Shown piece by piece: positions 8,786 through 17,270 of a stretch of DNA of 64,000 nucleotides. The notes beneath the pieces are model-generated. The model did no database searches and was not told the origin of the DNA. It saw only the letters and a list, made by a program, of their open reading frames with translations. The translations under genes and the position numbers were made by a program. The stretch is taken from NCBI GenBank assembly GCA_963751775.1, contig CAVVVW010000018.1, positions 1-64,000 of the forward strand. The letters are read 5' to 3'. This DNA is from CADEEN01 sp963751775 (GTDB taxonomy: Bacteria > Pseudomonadota > Gammaproteobacteria > Burkholderiales > Burkholderiaceae_C). Positions within the stretch are counted from its first letter, which is position 1; every line of letters begins with the position of its first letter.

Positions 8786-9398
8786 ATGTACCTGCCCAGG
8801 CACTTCGAGCAGAACGACCCGGCCGTGCTGGCCGCCGCGATGCACGAGCATCCGCTGGCCACCCTGGTGATCGCCACGCCCGCCGGGCCGACGGCCGACC
8901 TGATCCCGCTCGAGTACCACCCGCAACCGGGACCGCACGGCACGCTGCGCGGCCACGTGGCGCGCGCCAACCCGCTCTGGCGCCATGCCGGCGCCGCGGT
9001 GCTGGCGGTCTTTCACGGCCCGCAAGCCTATGTCTCGCCGAACGGCTACCCGAGCAAGCGCGAACACGGCAAGGTGGTGCCGACCTGGAACTACACCATG
9101 GTGCAGGCGCGCGGCACGCTGCGCGCGGTCGACGAAGCGCCCTGGCTGCGGGCCCTCGTCGGTCGCCTCACCGAGCGGCACGAGTCGACGCAGGCCGCGC
9201 CTTGGGCCGTGAGCGATGCGCCGGACGACTACGTGAAGCAGATGCTCGGCGCGATCGTGGGCATCGAGATCGCAGCTCACGTCACTGGTCGGCAAGTGGA
9301 AGGTCAGCCAGAACCGCGATGCGGCCGATCGCGCCGGCGTCGCCGCTGCGCTCGGCGCGCACCCGATGGCTGCGCTGGTGCGCGGCAGCTCAGCGTAA
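8786..9398 (+). CDS. PaiB-like FMN-binding negative transcriptional regulator family protein (3' frameshift)
   Basis: About 204 residues. The N terminus MYLPRHFEQ, the HVARANPLW segment, HGPQAYVSPNGYPSK and VPTWNYTMVQARG are hallmarks of the PaiB/FMN_bind_2 family (PF04299), a split-barrel flavin-binding fold. Despite the name, most members are of unknown function. The family's closing motif GKWKVSQNRD and a natural stop at 9396-9398 are found one frame over. A single extra base near 9272 therefore explains the otherwise scrambled C terminus. It ends tail-to-tail with eda, overlapping by nine bases. Confidence 0.88.
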
Positions 9399-10031
9399 GG
9401 CGCTGGCCTCGCGCGCCAGACGCGTGATGCGGGCCCAGTCGCCGCTGTTGAGCGCATCGGCCGGTGTCAGCCACGAGCCGCCGCAGACCTTGACGTTGGG
9501 CAGTGCAAGGAACTGCGGTGCCGTCTCGACGGTGATGCCGCCGGTGGGGCAGAACACGACATCGGGGAACGGGCCGGCCAGCGCACGCAGCATGCCCGTG
9601 CCACCCGCCGCAGTGGCCGGGAAGAACTTCAGGAATCCGAGGCCATCGGCGTTGGCGGCCATCACTTCGCTGGCCGTCGCCACGCCCGGCAACAGCGGCA
9701 GCGCCGCATCGCGGCAGGCCGCGCCGATCTGATCTGTATAGCCCGGGCTGACGCCGAACTGGCAGCCGGCATCGCGCGCAGCGCGCACATCGGCCACCGT
9801 GCGCAAGGTGCCGGCGCCGACGATGGCTTCGGGCACCTCGCGCGCGATCGCCTCCATGCAGGCCAGCGCCACCGGCGTGCGCAACGTCACCTCGAGCACA
9901 CGCACGCCGCCGGCAACCAGCGCGCGTGCCATCGGCACCGCATGCTCGAGGCGCTGCAGCACGATGACCGGAATCACCGGGCCGAGCGCAACGAGTGCCA
10001 ATGTGTCCTTGATCATGCGTGCATCCTTCAA
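9390..10031 (-). CDS. eda: 2-keto-3-deoxy-6-phosphogluconate aldolase (KDPG/KHG aldolase)
   Basis: 213-residue class I aldolase of the Entner-Doudoroff pathway, cleaving KDPG to pyruvate and glyceraldehyde 3-phosphate. Motifs seen are VLEVTLRT (catalytic Glu region), GAGT, SPGY, the Schiff-base lysine in FLKFFPA and PTGGI with GGSW phosphate-binding loops. The TTG at 10031 overlaps the edd stop (TTGA), implying coupled translation; an ATG at 10016 is the alternative start. It is co-transcribed with edd. Confidence 0.95.
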   Translation of the reverse strand: MKDARMIKDTLALVALGPVIPVIVLQRLEHAVPMARALVAGGVRVLEVTLRTPVALACMEAIAREVPEAIVGAGTLRTVADVRAARDAGCQFGVSPGYTDQIGAACRDAALPLLPGVATASEVMAANADGLGFLKFFPATAAGGTGMLRALAGPFPDVVFCPTGGITVETAPQFLALPNVKVCGGSWLTPADALNSGDWARITRLAREASALR

Positions 10032-11851
10032 AGCCAGGTGCAGGCGCCCTGCTCTGCGCTGGTGACATTCTTGCGCATGCCCGCGAACAGCTCGCGGCCC
10101 AGGCCATGGCCATTGGCGTCGACATGCTGCGCACTCATCTGCGCCATGTCGCGCGCGGCCCAGGTCGCTTCATCGACGAGCGCGTCGAGCGTGCCGGCGA
10201 TGGCATCCAGGCGGATGCGGTCGCCGCTCGCGACCTTGGCCAGCGCACCGCCGGCCAGCGCCTCGGGGCTGACGTGGATCGCCGCCGGCACCTTGCCGGA
10301 CGCGCCGCTCATGCGGCCATCCGTCACCAGCGCGACCTTGAAACCCTTGCGCTGCAACACCGCCAGCGGCGGCGTCAGCTTGTGCAACTCGGGCATGCCG
10401 TTGGCGCGCGGGCCCTGGAAGCGCACGACGGCGACGAAGTCACGCTCGAGCGCACCGGCATTGAATGCCGCCAGCAGTGCCGCCTGGTCTTCGAACACCA
10501 GTGCCGGCGCCTCGACGATCCAGCGGTCCTCGGGCACCGCGCTGGTCTTGATCACGGCACGGCCGAGGTTGCCCTGCAACAGTCGCAGGCCGCCGCTGGT
10601 GCTGAACGGCCGCGCGGCGGGGCGCAGGATGGTGTCGTCGCCGCTGTCGGGCGGCCAGGCGCATGCCATTCCAGCTCGCCTGTCGCCGGATTCAGGGCCG
10701 GTTGATCGGCGTAGGCGGCAATGCCGCGTTCGCTGGCCGTCAGCACGTCGGCGTGCATGAATCCGGCTTCGAGCAGTTCGCGCAGCACGAAGCCCGGGCC
10801 GCCAGCGCTCTGGAACTGGTTCACGTCGGCGCTGCCGTTGGGATAGACGCGGGCCAGCAGCGGCACCGCGTCCGAGAGATCGGAGAAATCGGTCCAGTCG
10901 ATGACGATGCCGGCCGCGCGCGCCACCGCCACCCAGTGGATCAAGTGATTCGTCGAGCCGCCGGTGGCCAGCAAGGCGACCATCGCGTTGACGATGCAGC
11001 GCTCGTCGACGAGTTGGCCGATCGGCGCGAAGCGCCGGCCCTTGGTCATGCCGAGCACCGTGCGCACCGCCTCGCGCGTCAGCGCCTCGCGCAGCGGCGC
11101 GTGCGGGTGTACGAAGGCCGCGCCGGGCACGTGCAGGCCCATCGCTTCGAGCAGCATCTGGTTGCTGTTGGCCGTGCCGTAGAAGGTGCAGGTACCCGCG
11201 CCGTGGTAGGCCGCGCCTTCGGCGGCCAGCAGCTCGGCGCGCCCGACCAGGCCCTGCGCAGCACGTTCGCGCACTTTGGACTTGTCGCTGTTCGACAGGC
11301 CCGAGCTCATCGGCCCCGCCGGCACGAAAACGCAGGGCAAGTGGCCGAAGTGCAGCGCACCGATCAGCAGGCCCGGCACGATCTTGTCGCACACACCGAG
11401 CAGCAGCGCAGCGTCGAACACATCGTGCGTCAATGCGATCGCGGTGCCCATCGCGATGTTGTCGCGCGAGAACAGGCTCAACTCCATGCCCGGCTGGCCC
11501 TGCGTCACACCGTCGCACATCGCCGGCACGCCACCGGCCACCTGCACCGTGGCGCCGAGCCTGTGTGCCTCGTCGCGGATCAGCGCCGGGAAGCCCTGCA
11601 TACGGCTGGTGCGCCGACAGCATGTCGTTGTACGAGGTGACGACGGCGATGTGCGGCGCGCGCTCGGCGACGATCTTCAGCTTGTCGTTGGCCGGCAATG
11701 CGGCGACTGCATGGGCCACGTTGGCGCAACCCAGCCGATCGCTGCCGCGCGGCCGGGCCGCCATGGCCGCCACCTGCGCCAGGTACGCGCGGCGCAGCGG
11801 CGCGCTGCGCTCGCGGATGCGCGCGGTGACTTCGATCAGGGCGGAATTCAT
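10028..11851 (-). CDS. edd: 6-phosphogluconate dehydratase (two frameshifts)
   Basis: Iron-sulfur dehydratase (IlvD/Edd family) making KDPG from 6-phosphogluconate. In order the sequence shows SYNDMLSAHQPY, GGVPAMCDGVTQG, GVCDKIVPG with a cluster cysteine, GTCTFYGTANSNQM with a second, LATGGSTNHLIHW, LVTDGRMSGASGK and the C-terminal FAGMRKNV. The full length is about 607 residues, as expected. Two one-base errors split it: an extra base near 11601 and a missing C near 10670. Both flanks align perfectly to the family, so the gene is probably intact in the organism. A HexR-like operator lies 40 bases upstream. Confidence 0.93.
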   Translation of the reverse strand: MNSALIEVTARIRERSAPLRRAYLAQVAAMAARPRGSDRLGCANVAHAVAALPANDKLKIVAERAPHIAVVTSYNDMLSAHQPYAGLPGADPRRGTQARRHGAGGRWRAGDVRRCDAGPAGHGVEPVLARQHRDGHRDRIDARCVRRCAAARCVRQDRAGPADRCAALRPLALRFRAGGADELGPVEQRQVQSARTCCAGPGRARRAAGRRRRGLPRRGYLHLLRHGQQQPDAARSDGPARARRGLRTPARAAARGADARGGAHGARHDQGPALRADRPTRRRALHRQRDGRLAGHRRLDESLDPLGGGGARGRHRHRLDRFLRSLGRGAAAGPRLSQRQRRREPVPERWRPGLRAARTARSRIHARRRADGQRTRHCRLRRSTGPESGDRRAGMACAWPPDSGDDTILRPAARPFSTSGGLRLLQGNLGRAVIKTSAVPEDRWIVEAPALVFEDQAALLAAFNAGALERDFVAVVRFQGPRANGMPELHKLTPPLAVLQRKGFKVALVTDGRMSGASGKVPAAIHVSPEALAGGALAKVASGDRIRLDAIAGTLDALVDEATWAARDMAQMSAQHVDANGHGLGRELFAGMRKNVTSAEQGACTWL

Positions 11852-11890
11852 GGCCGGCGCGTATGCTGTAACCTGTATTTCAGATTTTCC

Positions 11891-11905
11891 AGTAATAAAA
11901 TTACA
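11891..11905. promoter_or_regulatory. HexR-like operator between edd and chaC
   Basis: The 15-mer AGTAATAAAATTACA contains a perfect inverted repeat, GTAAT-AAA-ATTAC. It differs by one base from TGTAATAAAATTACA, a form of the HexR (RpiR-family) consensus TGTAATwwwATTACA as I recall it. HexR controls edd/eda and other central-carbon genes in many Proteobacteria and responds to KDPG. The site is 40 bases upstream of edd and 16 bases before chaC, in an AT-rich pocket of otherwise GC-rich DNA. Confidence 0.6.
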
Positions 11906-11921
11906 ACGTCAATGACCATCG

Positions 11922-12557
11922 ATGTCATCATCGCGCCGCATGGAGCCGCCCTACGACGACACGATCCGCGTGCCTGCGCTGCGGGACCCACAGGCACTGC
12001 TGGTGCGCGCGCGCCACGAATGGGGCGGGCGCAACGACCTGTGGGTCTTCGGCTATGCCTCCCTGCTGTGGCGACCCGAATTCGAATTCAAGGAGCACCG
12101 GCCGGCCCGGGTGCATGGCTGGCACCGCGCGCTGCGCATGGCATCGCGCATCAACCGCGGCACGCCTGAGCGGCCCGGGCTGGTGTTCGCGCTGCTGCCG
12201 GGCGGCTCGTGCCACGGCGCGGTGTATCGCATCCCGCAGGCGCGGGCGGCGGTCGAACTGGAACGGCTGTGGCGCCGCGAGATGCCGACTGGCGTCTACG
12301 ACCCGCGCTGGCTCGCCTGCCACACCGCACAAGGCAGCGTGCAGGCGCTGGCGTTCACCTTGTCGCGACGCAGCCCGCAGCACCTGGGTCGCGTGCCCGA
12401 CGCACAGATGGTCGAGATCCTGCGCCATGCGAGCGGGCGTTATGGCACGACGCTCGAGTACCTGCTCGAAACGGCGCGGGCGCTGCAGGAGCGCGGCGTG
12501 CGCGACCGCGAGATCGAGCGCCTGGTCGCACTGGCGCGCCGGCACCGGTTGGCGTGA
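11922..12557 (+). CDS. chaC: ChaC-type gamma-glutamylcyclotransferase
   Basis: 211 residues, or 205 from the in-frame ATG at 11940. The VFGYASLLWRPEFEF segment is the phosphate-like substrate loop of the ChaC branch of gamma-glutamyl cyclotransferases, followed by RINRGTPERPGLVFAL and the C-terminal GTTLEYLLET. These cytosolic enzymes cleave glutathione to 5-oxoproline and Cys-Gly. Neither candidate start has a clear Shine-Dalgarno. It is divergent from edd and shares the HexR-like site region. Confidence 0.88.
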   Translation: MSSSRRMEPPYDDTIRVPALRDPQALLVRARHEWGGRNDLWVFGYASLLWRPEFEFKEHRPARVHGWHRALRMASRINRGTPERPGLVFALLPGGSCHGAVYRIPQARAAVELERLWRREMPTGVYDPRWLACHTAQGSVQALAFTLSRRSPQHLGRVPDAQMVEILRHASGRYGTTLEYLLETARALQERGVRDREIERLVALARRHRLA

Positions 12558-12618
12558 ACCGGCCAGCGCAGCGCGGCCGCCAATGGGCCGCCGCGCGAGG
12601 CGGCGGCAGCGGACGAAC

Positions 12619-13254
12619 TCAGTGCTGCGGCGGTGTCCTCGGGGAAACCCCCGAGTTGCCGCCCTGGCCGGCACGCAGCGCGGCCAGATCCTGCACGGTG
12701 TCGATGTCGACCAGCACGCCCGGGTCATCGACTTCGACGGCCTGTGCCGGGTAGCGCGCAACCAGCCGGCGCGCCCCTTCGTCTCCCGTCAGGGCGGTCA
12801 GTTCTGAATACAGTTCCGCGGCAAAGCCGACCGGATGCCCGCGCAGACCGCGGTATTGCGCGTAGGCCACGGCGTGCGTAGCCAGCGCCTGCGCCACAGC
12901 CTGCAGCGTGGTCGGCCGCACGCGCGGCATGTCGGCCGGCAGCACCAGCCAGCCCGAGGCGTCGGCGCGCGCCGACACGCCCGCGGCGATCGAGTCACCC
13001 ATGCCGCGGCTGCGCAGCGGCGGCAGGATCACGACATCGCGCGCCGCCACCTGCTGGCGCGCCAGCGGTGCGAGCTCGGCGGTGGTCACCACCAGCACGG
13101 GCAGGCGGCTGGCGATCGCGTTGCGCAGCGTCACGCTGAGCACCGCACCGCCATCGCCTTGGCCGTCGAGTGCCTGCGCAAGCTTGTGCCCGCTGCCGGT
13201 AAAGCGACTGCCGAGGCCGGCGGCAAGCACGATCACAGTCGCGGGCGGGTTCAT
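12619..13254 (-). CDS. MocA/MobA-like nucleotidyltransferase (molybdopterin cytidylyltransferase type)
   Basis: 211 residues from the ATG at 13254; longer upstream frames look non-coding. VLAAGLGSRFTGSGHKL is the nucleotide-binding loop of the NTP_transf_3 family, followed by VVVTTAELAPL-like strands, the metal-binding LPADMPR and the RGHPVGFAA motif of CTP:molybdenum cofactor transferases. It would transfer CMP to molybdopterin for xanthine-dehydrogenase-type enzymes. No such enzyme is in the window, so the exact substrate is inference. Its start has a GGGAGG box. Confidence 0.8.
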   Translation of the reverse strand: MNPPATVIVLAAGLGSRFTGSGHKLAQALDGQGDGGAVLSVTLRNAIASRLPVLVVTTAELAPLARQQVAARDVVILPPLRSRGMGDSIAAGVSARADASGWLVLPADMPRVRPTTLQAVAQALATHAVAYAQYRGLRGHPVGFAAELYSELTALTGDEGARRLVARYPAQAVEVDDPGVLVDIDTVQDLAALRAGQGGNSGVSPRTPPQH

Positions 13255-13402
13255 GGCGGGAGGCGTTGGCGATGACCGCAACGGCCGCTGCGGCAGTCCG
13301 GAGAATCTGCCGCTGCGGCCGCGGTTGTAACTGGGGCCATCACCTAAGGCCTTCCACGTAAGCAGTAGTGGGGATGCGGCGCTGCCTTTATGCTTGCTGC
13401 CC

Positions 13403-14054
13403 ATGGACAGCCAACGAGATCGCCGCGCTGCGCAAGAGCTACGAGCGTGCCGAACTCGACGAGTCCACGTCCGACGCCGACCCGCTGCGCCAGTTCGAGC
13501 GCTGGTTGCGCGAGGCCCTCGCCGCGGAGCTGCCCGAACCCAATGCGATGACGCTGGCCACTGTCGGCGATGGCGGCCGCCCGTCGACGCGCGTGGTGCT
13601 GATCAAGGGCTGCGATGCGCGCGGCCTGGTCTGGTACACGAACTATCAGAGCCGCAAGGGCCGCGACCTGGCCGCGATGCCATTCGCCGCACTGCAGTTT
13701 CATTGGGTCGAGCTCGAACGCGTGGTGCGAATCGAGGGCCGCGTCGAGCGCGTCAGCGACGCCGAGAGCGACGCCTACTTCAAGACGCGGCCGCTCGACT
13801 CGCGCATCGGTGCCTGGGCGTCGCCGCAGAGCGAAGTCATATCCTCGCGCGCCGTGCTGGTGGCCCAGGCAGCCAAGTTCGCCGCCCGTTACGCATTGAA
13901 CCCGCCGCGCCCGCCGCACTGGGGCGGCTATCGCCTGGTGCCTGACCGCTGGGAGTTCTGGCAGGGCCGCAAGAGCCGCCTGCACGACCGCCTGCGCTAC
14001 CGCTTGGCCGAGGCGGGTGGCAACGAGTGGCTGCGGGAGCGGTTGGCGCCATAG
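13403..14054 (+). CDS. pdxH: Pyridoxine/pyridoxamine 5'-phosphate oxidase (start-codon frameshift)
   Basis: FMN enzyme oxidising PNP/PMP to pyridoxal phosphate. The N-terminal LRKSYERAELDE, TRVVLIKGCDARGLVWYTNY, YQSRKG and WASPQSEVISSR are all present. The diagnostic C-terminal pair GYRLVPDRWEFWQGR and SRLHDRL is also present. The expected start MTANEIAALRKSY is obtained if one G is removed from ATGGACAGCC at 13403-13412. As written the open frame can only start upstream at 13368 (GTG). A TATGCT hexamer sits eight bases before the ATG. About 216 residues, normal length. Confidence 0.93.
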
Positions 14055-14097
14055 CCGTCGGCGTGCGCGACGACCGTGCTGCCATCGAACTGGCGTC

Positions 14098-14631
14098 TCA
14101 GGCGCGCTTCAAGCGTGCGGCAAAGGTGCGCTTGAACTTCTCCACCTTGGGCGCCACGACGAAGGCGCAGTAACCCTGGCCGGGGTGGTTGGCGAAGTAA
14201 TGCTGGTGGTAGTCCTCGGCACGCGAGTAGTTGGCCAGCGGCTTGACCTCGGTGACGACGCGGCCGCGGTGCGCCGCATTGGCCTCGGCCAGCACCACAC
14301 GCGCCACGCGCTCCTGCTCGGCATCGTTGAAGTAGATGCCCGAGCGGTACTGCGTGCCCGTGTCGTTGCCCTGGCGGTTCAGGGTGGTCGGGTCGTGGAC
14401 GTGAAAGAAGATCTCGAGCACCTCGCGCAACGTGATGCGGCTGTTGTCGAACGTCACGCGCACGACTTCGTTGTGGCCGGTGTCGCCGCCGCACACCTGC
14501 TCGTAGCTCGGGTTGGGTAGATGCCCATTGCTGTAGCCGGACTCGACGGCGACGACGCCATCGACCTGCTCGTACACCGCCTCGGTGCACCAGAAACAGC
14601 CGCCGCCGAGGGTGATGAATTCAGTTGCCAT
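14098..14631 (-). CDS. msrA: Peptide-methionine (S)-S-oxide reductase A
   Basis: 177 residues. The catalytic GGCFWCTEAVY motif is at residues 10-20 with Cys at 12, followed by GYSNGHLPNPSYEQVC, the HDPTTLNRQGNDTGTQYRS core and the YFANHPGQGYC C-terminal cysteine region. It repairs methionine sulfoxide in oxidised proteins with thioredoxin. It is convergent with pdxH, 43 bases apart. Upstream, a strong hairpin separates it from the DEAD-box helicase, so it has its own transcript. Confidence 0.95.
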   Translation of the reverse strand: MATEFITLGGGCFWCTEAVYEQVDGVVAVESGYSNGHLPNPSYEQVCGGDTGHNEVVRVTFDNSRITLREVLEIFFHVHDPTTLNRQGNDTGTQYRSGIYFNDAEQERVARVVLAEANAAHRGRVVTEVKPLANYSRAEDYHQHYFANHPGQGYCAFVVAPKVEKFKRTFAARLKRA

Positions 14632-14727
14632 GCGTTGCTCCTTGGATCCGCACCAGTGGTCGCGGGCGCCGTCAGCTCCTTACATCGGCCGCATTATCGA
14701 CAGCCGACAAGCATCGCGCGGCGCACG

Positions 14728-14758
14728 AAAAAAGCCCCTGTGCGTGGCACAGGGGCTT
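14728..14758 (-). terminator. Rho-independent terminator after the DEAD-box helicase
   Basis: The 12-bp arms AAGCCCCTGTGC (14732-14743) and GCACAGGGGCTT (14747-14758) close a three-base GTG loop. On the minus strand the hairpin is followed by a run of T (forward-strand A at 14728-14733). It lies 17 bases past the stop of the minus-strand helicase gene at 14775. Confidence 0.88.
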
Positions 14759-14774
14759 TGCCTGGCGTGGCCGC

Positions 14775-16184
14775 TCAGCGGCTGAACGGGCTGCTGCTCG
14801 GGCGTTTGGTCTTGAAACCGCTGCCCGGTTTGCGTGCGCCGGCCGGCGCGCCGAAACGCGGCTTGCGGTCGAATGGCCTGGCGCCGCCGAAACCGCCCTC
14901 ACTACGGAACCCGCCACCGCCGCCGGTCGTGCGCGGCGCGGCCTTCTTCGGCTCCAGGCCGGTGATCGTCGCCACCGGGATGTTCTGCGTCGTGAACTGC
15001 TGGATGCGCCGGATCATGCCGGCGTCGCCCGCTTCGGCCAGCGTCACGGCCAGGCCCTGGCGGCCGGCGCGGCCGGTGCGGCCGATGCGGTGCACGTAGT
15101 CCTCGGCCTTCATCGGCAAGCCGAAATTGATGACATGGCTGATGGTCGGCACGTCGATGCCGCGCGCGGCCACGTCGGTGGCCACGAGCACGCGCAACTT
15201 GCGCGAGCGCAGGCCCTGCAGCACATGGTTGCGCCGGCCCTGCGGCAGGCCGCCGTGCAGCGATGCCACCGCATGGCCCATGTCGGCCAGGCGGTCGGCG
15301 AGCCAGTCGGCGTCGCGCTGGGTGCTGGTGAAGACCAGCGCCTGGTCGACTTCCTTGGTCGTCAACAGGTGGTCGAGCAGGGCCTGCTTGTGGCGGCCGT
15401 CGTCGGCCCAGTGCAGGCGCTGCTCGATGTGCTCGTGGGTGTCGGTGTGCGAGGTCACGGCGATGGTCTGCGCGTCGGCCTTCAGCAGTTCGCTGGCCAG
15501 GCGGCCGACATTGCCGGCGAAGGTGGCGCTGTACATCATGGTCTGGCGCGTCTTCGGGATGCACTCGGCGATGAAGCGGATGTCGTCGATGAAGCCCATG
15601 TCGAGCATGCGGTCGGCTTCGTCGAGCACCAGCATGGCCACGTTGTCGAGCACCAGCTTGCCGCTCTTGACATGGTCGATCAGGCGGCCCGGCGTGGCGA
15701 TCAGCACGTCGAGCGGGCCGCGCATGGCCTTCAATTGCGCACCGTAGGGCACGCCGCCGACGACGGTCGCCACCCGCAGGCCCTGCACGTGGCGGCCGTA
15801 GGTGTCGGTGGCCTTGGAAACCTGGATCGCCAATTCGCGGGTCGGGGTCAGCACCAGCACGCGCGGGCCGTACACGATGCCGCGTTCGCGGCGCTCGCCG
15901 CTGGCGCGAACGTCGAGCACGCCTTGCAGCGCGGGCAGCACGAACGAAGCGGTCTTGCCGCTGCCGGTCGACGACGAGACGCGCAAGTCGCGTCCGGCCA
16001 GCGCCGGTGTGATGGCGCGCGCCTGCACGTCGGTCGGCGTGGTGTAGCCGGCGTCGGCCAGCGCACGGTGCAGCGCGGCATGCAATGCGATGGCGGCAAA
16101 TCCGCTCGGCTTGGCAGGCACGGCGGGAATGGGCACCGCGGCGGCGCCCTGGTCATCTTGTTCGATCTGGTTTTCGGTGAACAT
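14775..16184 (-). CDS. DEAD-box ATP-dependent RNA helicase (RhlE-like)
   Basis: 469 residues from the ATG at 16184. The helicase core is complete: Q-motif PTDVQARAI, motif I STGSGKT, Ia PTRELAIQ, Ib TPGRLID, DEAD, SAT, and motif VI HRIGRTGRAG. The C-terminal tail (about 420-469) is Gly/Arg/Lys-rich, as in RhlE proteins acting on ribosome assembly or RNA decay. The frame stays open upstream of 16184 but lacks codon-like composition there, so I start at MFTENQIEQ. A promoter-like pair about 270 bases upstream would give a long leader, as known for cold-shock helicases. Confidence 0.92.
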   Translation of the reverse strand: MFTENQIEQDDQGAAAVPIPAVPAKPSGFAAIALHAALHRALADAGYTTPTDVQARAITPALAGRDLRVSSSTGSGKTASFVLPALQGVLDVRASGERRERGIVYGPRVLVLTPTRELAIQVSKATDTYGRHVQGLRVATVVGGVPYGAQLKAMRGPLDVLIATPGRLIDHVKSGKLVLDNVAMLVLDEADRMLDMGFIDDIRFIAECIPKTRQTMMYSATFAGNVGRLASELLKADAQTIAVTSHTDTHEHIEQRLHWADDGRHKQALLDHLLTTKEVDQALVFTSTQRDADWLADRLADMGHAVASLHGGLPQGRRNHVLQGLRSRKLRVLVATDVAARGIDVPTISHVINFGLPMKAEDYVHRIGRTGRAGRQGLAVTLAEAGDAGMIRRIQQFTTQNIPVATITGLEPKKAAPRTTGGGGGFRSEGGFGGARPFDRKPRFGAPAGARKPGSGFKTKRPSSSPFSR

Positions 16185-16455
16185 CTCGGTAGCTCTTTCG
16201 GATTCAGCGCACGCACGCAGGCACACACCGGCGCGTGCACCGAAGCGCACGCGCTGAGTCAAGTCGCGGCAGGCTGAACGTGGATGCCTGAGGCGGCACC
16301 AGCAACGGACGGGTCCAAGCGACGGCATCGCCGCCAACCAACGTCCGCATCTGCATTCAGAGCGGCACGCACCAGACGCCGAGATGGCGAAGTGCACCAG
16401 GCCAGAGGGGATGAACGAACGGCTTCGACACAAACGTCATCGAAGCCGTGGCCGC
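16185..16455 (-). other. Long 5' leader of the RhlE-like helicase gene
   Basis: Part of the 479-base gap 16185-16663 that holds no convincing gene. On the minus strand it separates a promoter-like element at 16456-16484 from the helicase start. It contains several short GC-rich dyads, for example around GCGCGTGC/GCACGCGC at 16230-16255. Long structured leaders are common on cold-shock DEAD-box mRNAs. That it is transcribed and regulatory is inference. The remainder, 16485-16663, shows no gene and serves as the upstream region of the DUF2087 gene. Confidence 0.35.
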
Positions 16456-16484
16456 ATTGTAGCCGAATTCGGGTTTGCCCGTAA
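16456..16484 (-). promoter_or_regulatory. Putative sigma-70 promoter of the RhlE-like helicase
   Basis: On the minus strand a TTACGG hexamer (16484-16479) and TACAAT (16461-16456) are separated by exactly 17 bases. The -10 match is good and the -35 modest. It would start transcription about 265 bases before the helicase ATG. Confidence 0.4.
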
Positions 16485-16664
16485 TCGCGAGGCGCTAGAC
16501 TTCGCTCCGGGTCGGCAGATCACCCAGGCGTTGCCCGCGAGACCGCTCGCGCTAAACCTGCCGCGAACTCATTCTTGGTCAGGTGCCCCGTTGCGCCCGG
16601 CCGGCAAGGGCAACCTCCGGCACCCGTGAGGGTTTCGTGCGCAGCTTGATGGAGTGCCACCACC

Positions 16665-17224
16665 ATGCCCCGTGAACTCACGCCGCTCGTCGCGGCCGAT
16701 TTGTCGACCTTCGCCAAGACCCTGCGCATGCAGTGGGCCGAGCGCCATGCGCAAGGCATGGGTGCACCCAGCCATGTCGAGATGCTCAACCTGCTGGCTC
16801 GCGCGGCCGGGCACCGCAACGTGCAGGCGCTGCGCGCCACGCGGGCGACGAATCTGCCACGCGTCGCGGCGCCGACGCGCGGCCCACGCGACGCCACGCT
16901 GAGCGAAGCCGCCAACCGCGCGTTGCGCCTGTTCGACGACCAGGCCGACTCGCCCGCTGGCCGACCAAACGTGCCCTGCAGCTGCTGGTGTTGTGGGGCC
17001 TGTGGCTGCGCTTCGACGCCAAGCGCCGCTACAGCGAGCGCGAGGTCAACGAGGTGCTCAACACGCATCACGCCTTCGGCGACCACTGCCTGCTGCGACG
17101 CGAACTGATCGAGTTGAACCTGCTGACGCGCACGCCGGGCGGCGCCGAGTACCGCAAGGTCGCGGCGCGGCCGGATGAGGAAGTCGTCGCGCTGCTGAGG
17201 GCGTTGCGCCAGCGGGCGGCTTGA
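16665..17224 (+). CDS. DUF2087 protein with N-terminal glyoxalase-related domain (frameshift)
   Basis: About 187 residues. The N-terminal part, with LSTFAKTLRMQWAERHAQGM and SHVEMLNLLARAAGHRNVQA, resembles the small helical 'glyoxalase-related' domain often found before DUF2087. The C-terminal part, WLRFDAKRRYSEREVNEVLN through HCLLRRELIELNLLTR, is the DUF2087 signature (PF09860), seen elsewhere with ArsR-type regulators. The two halves lie in different frames, with a single missing base near 16955. Function is unknown; a nucleic-acid or regulatory role is a guess from fold associations. It is convergent with orn. Confidence 0.78.
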
Positions 17225-17270
17225 GCGGCCAGCGCCCGTCCACACCGCAGCCGGCGGCACGGACTGGGCC

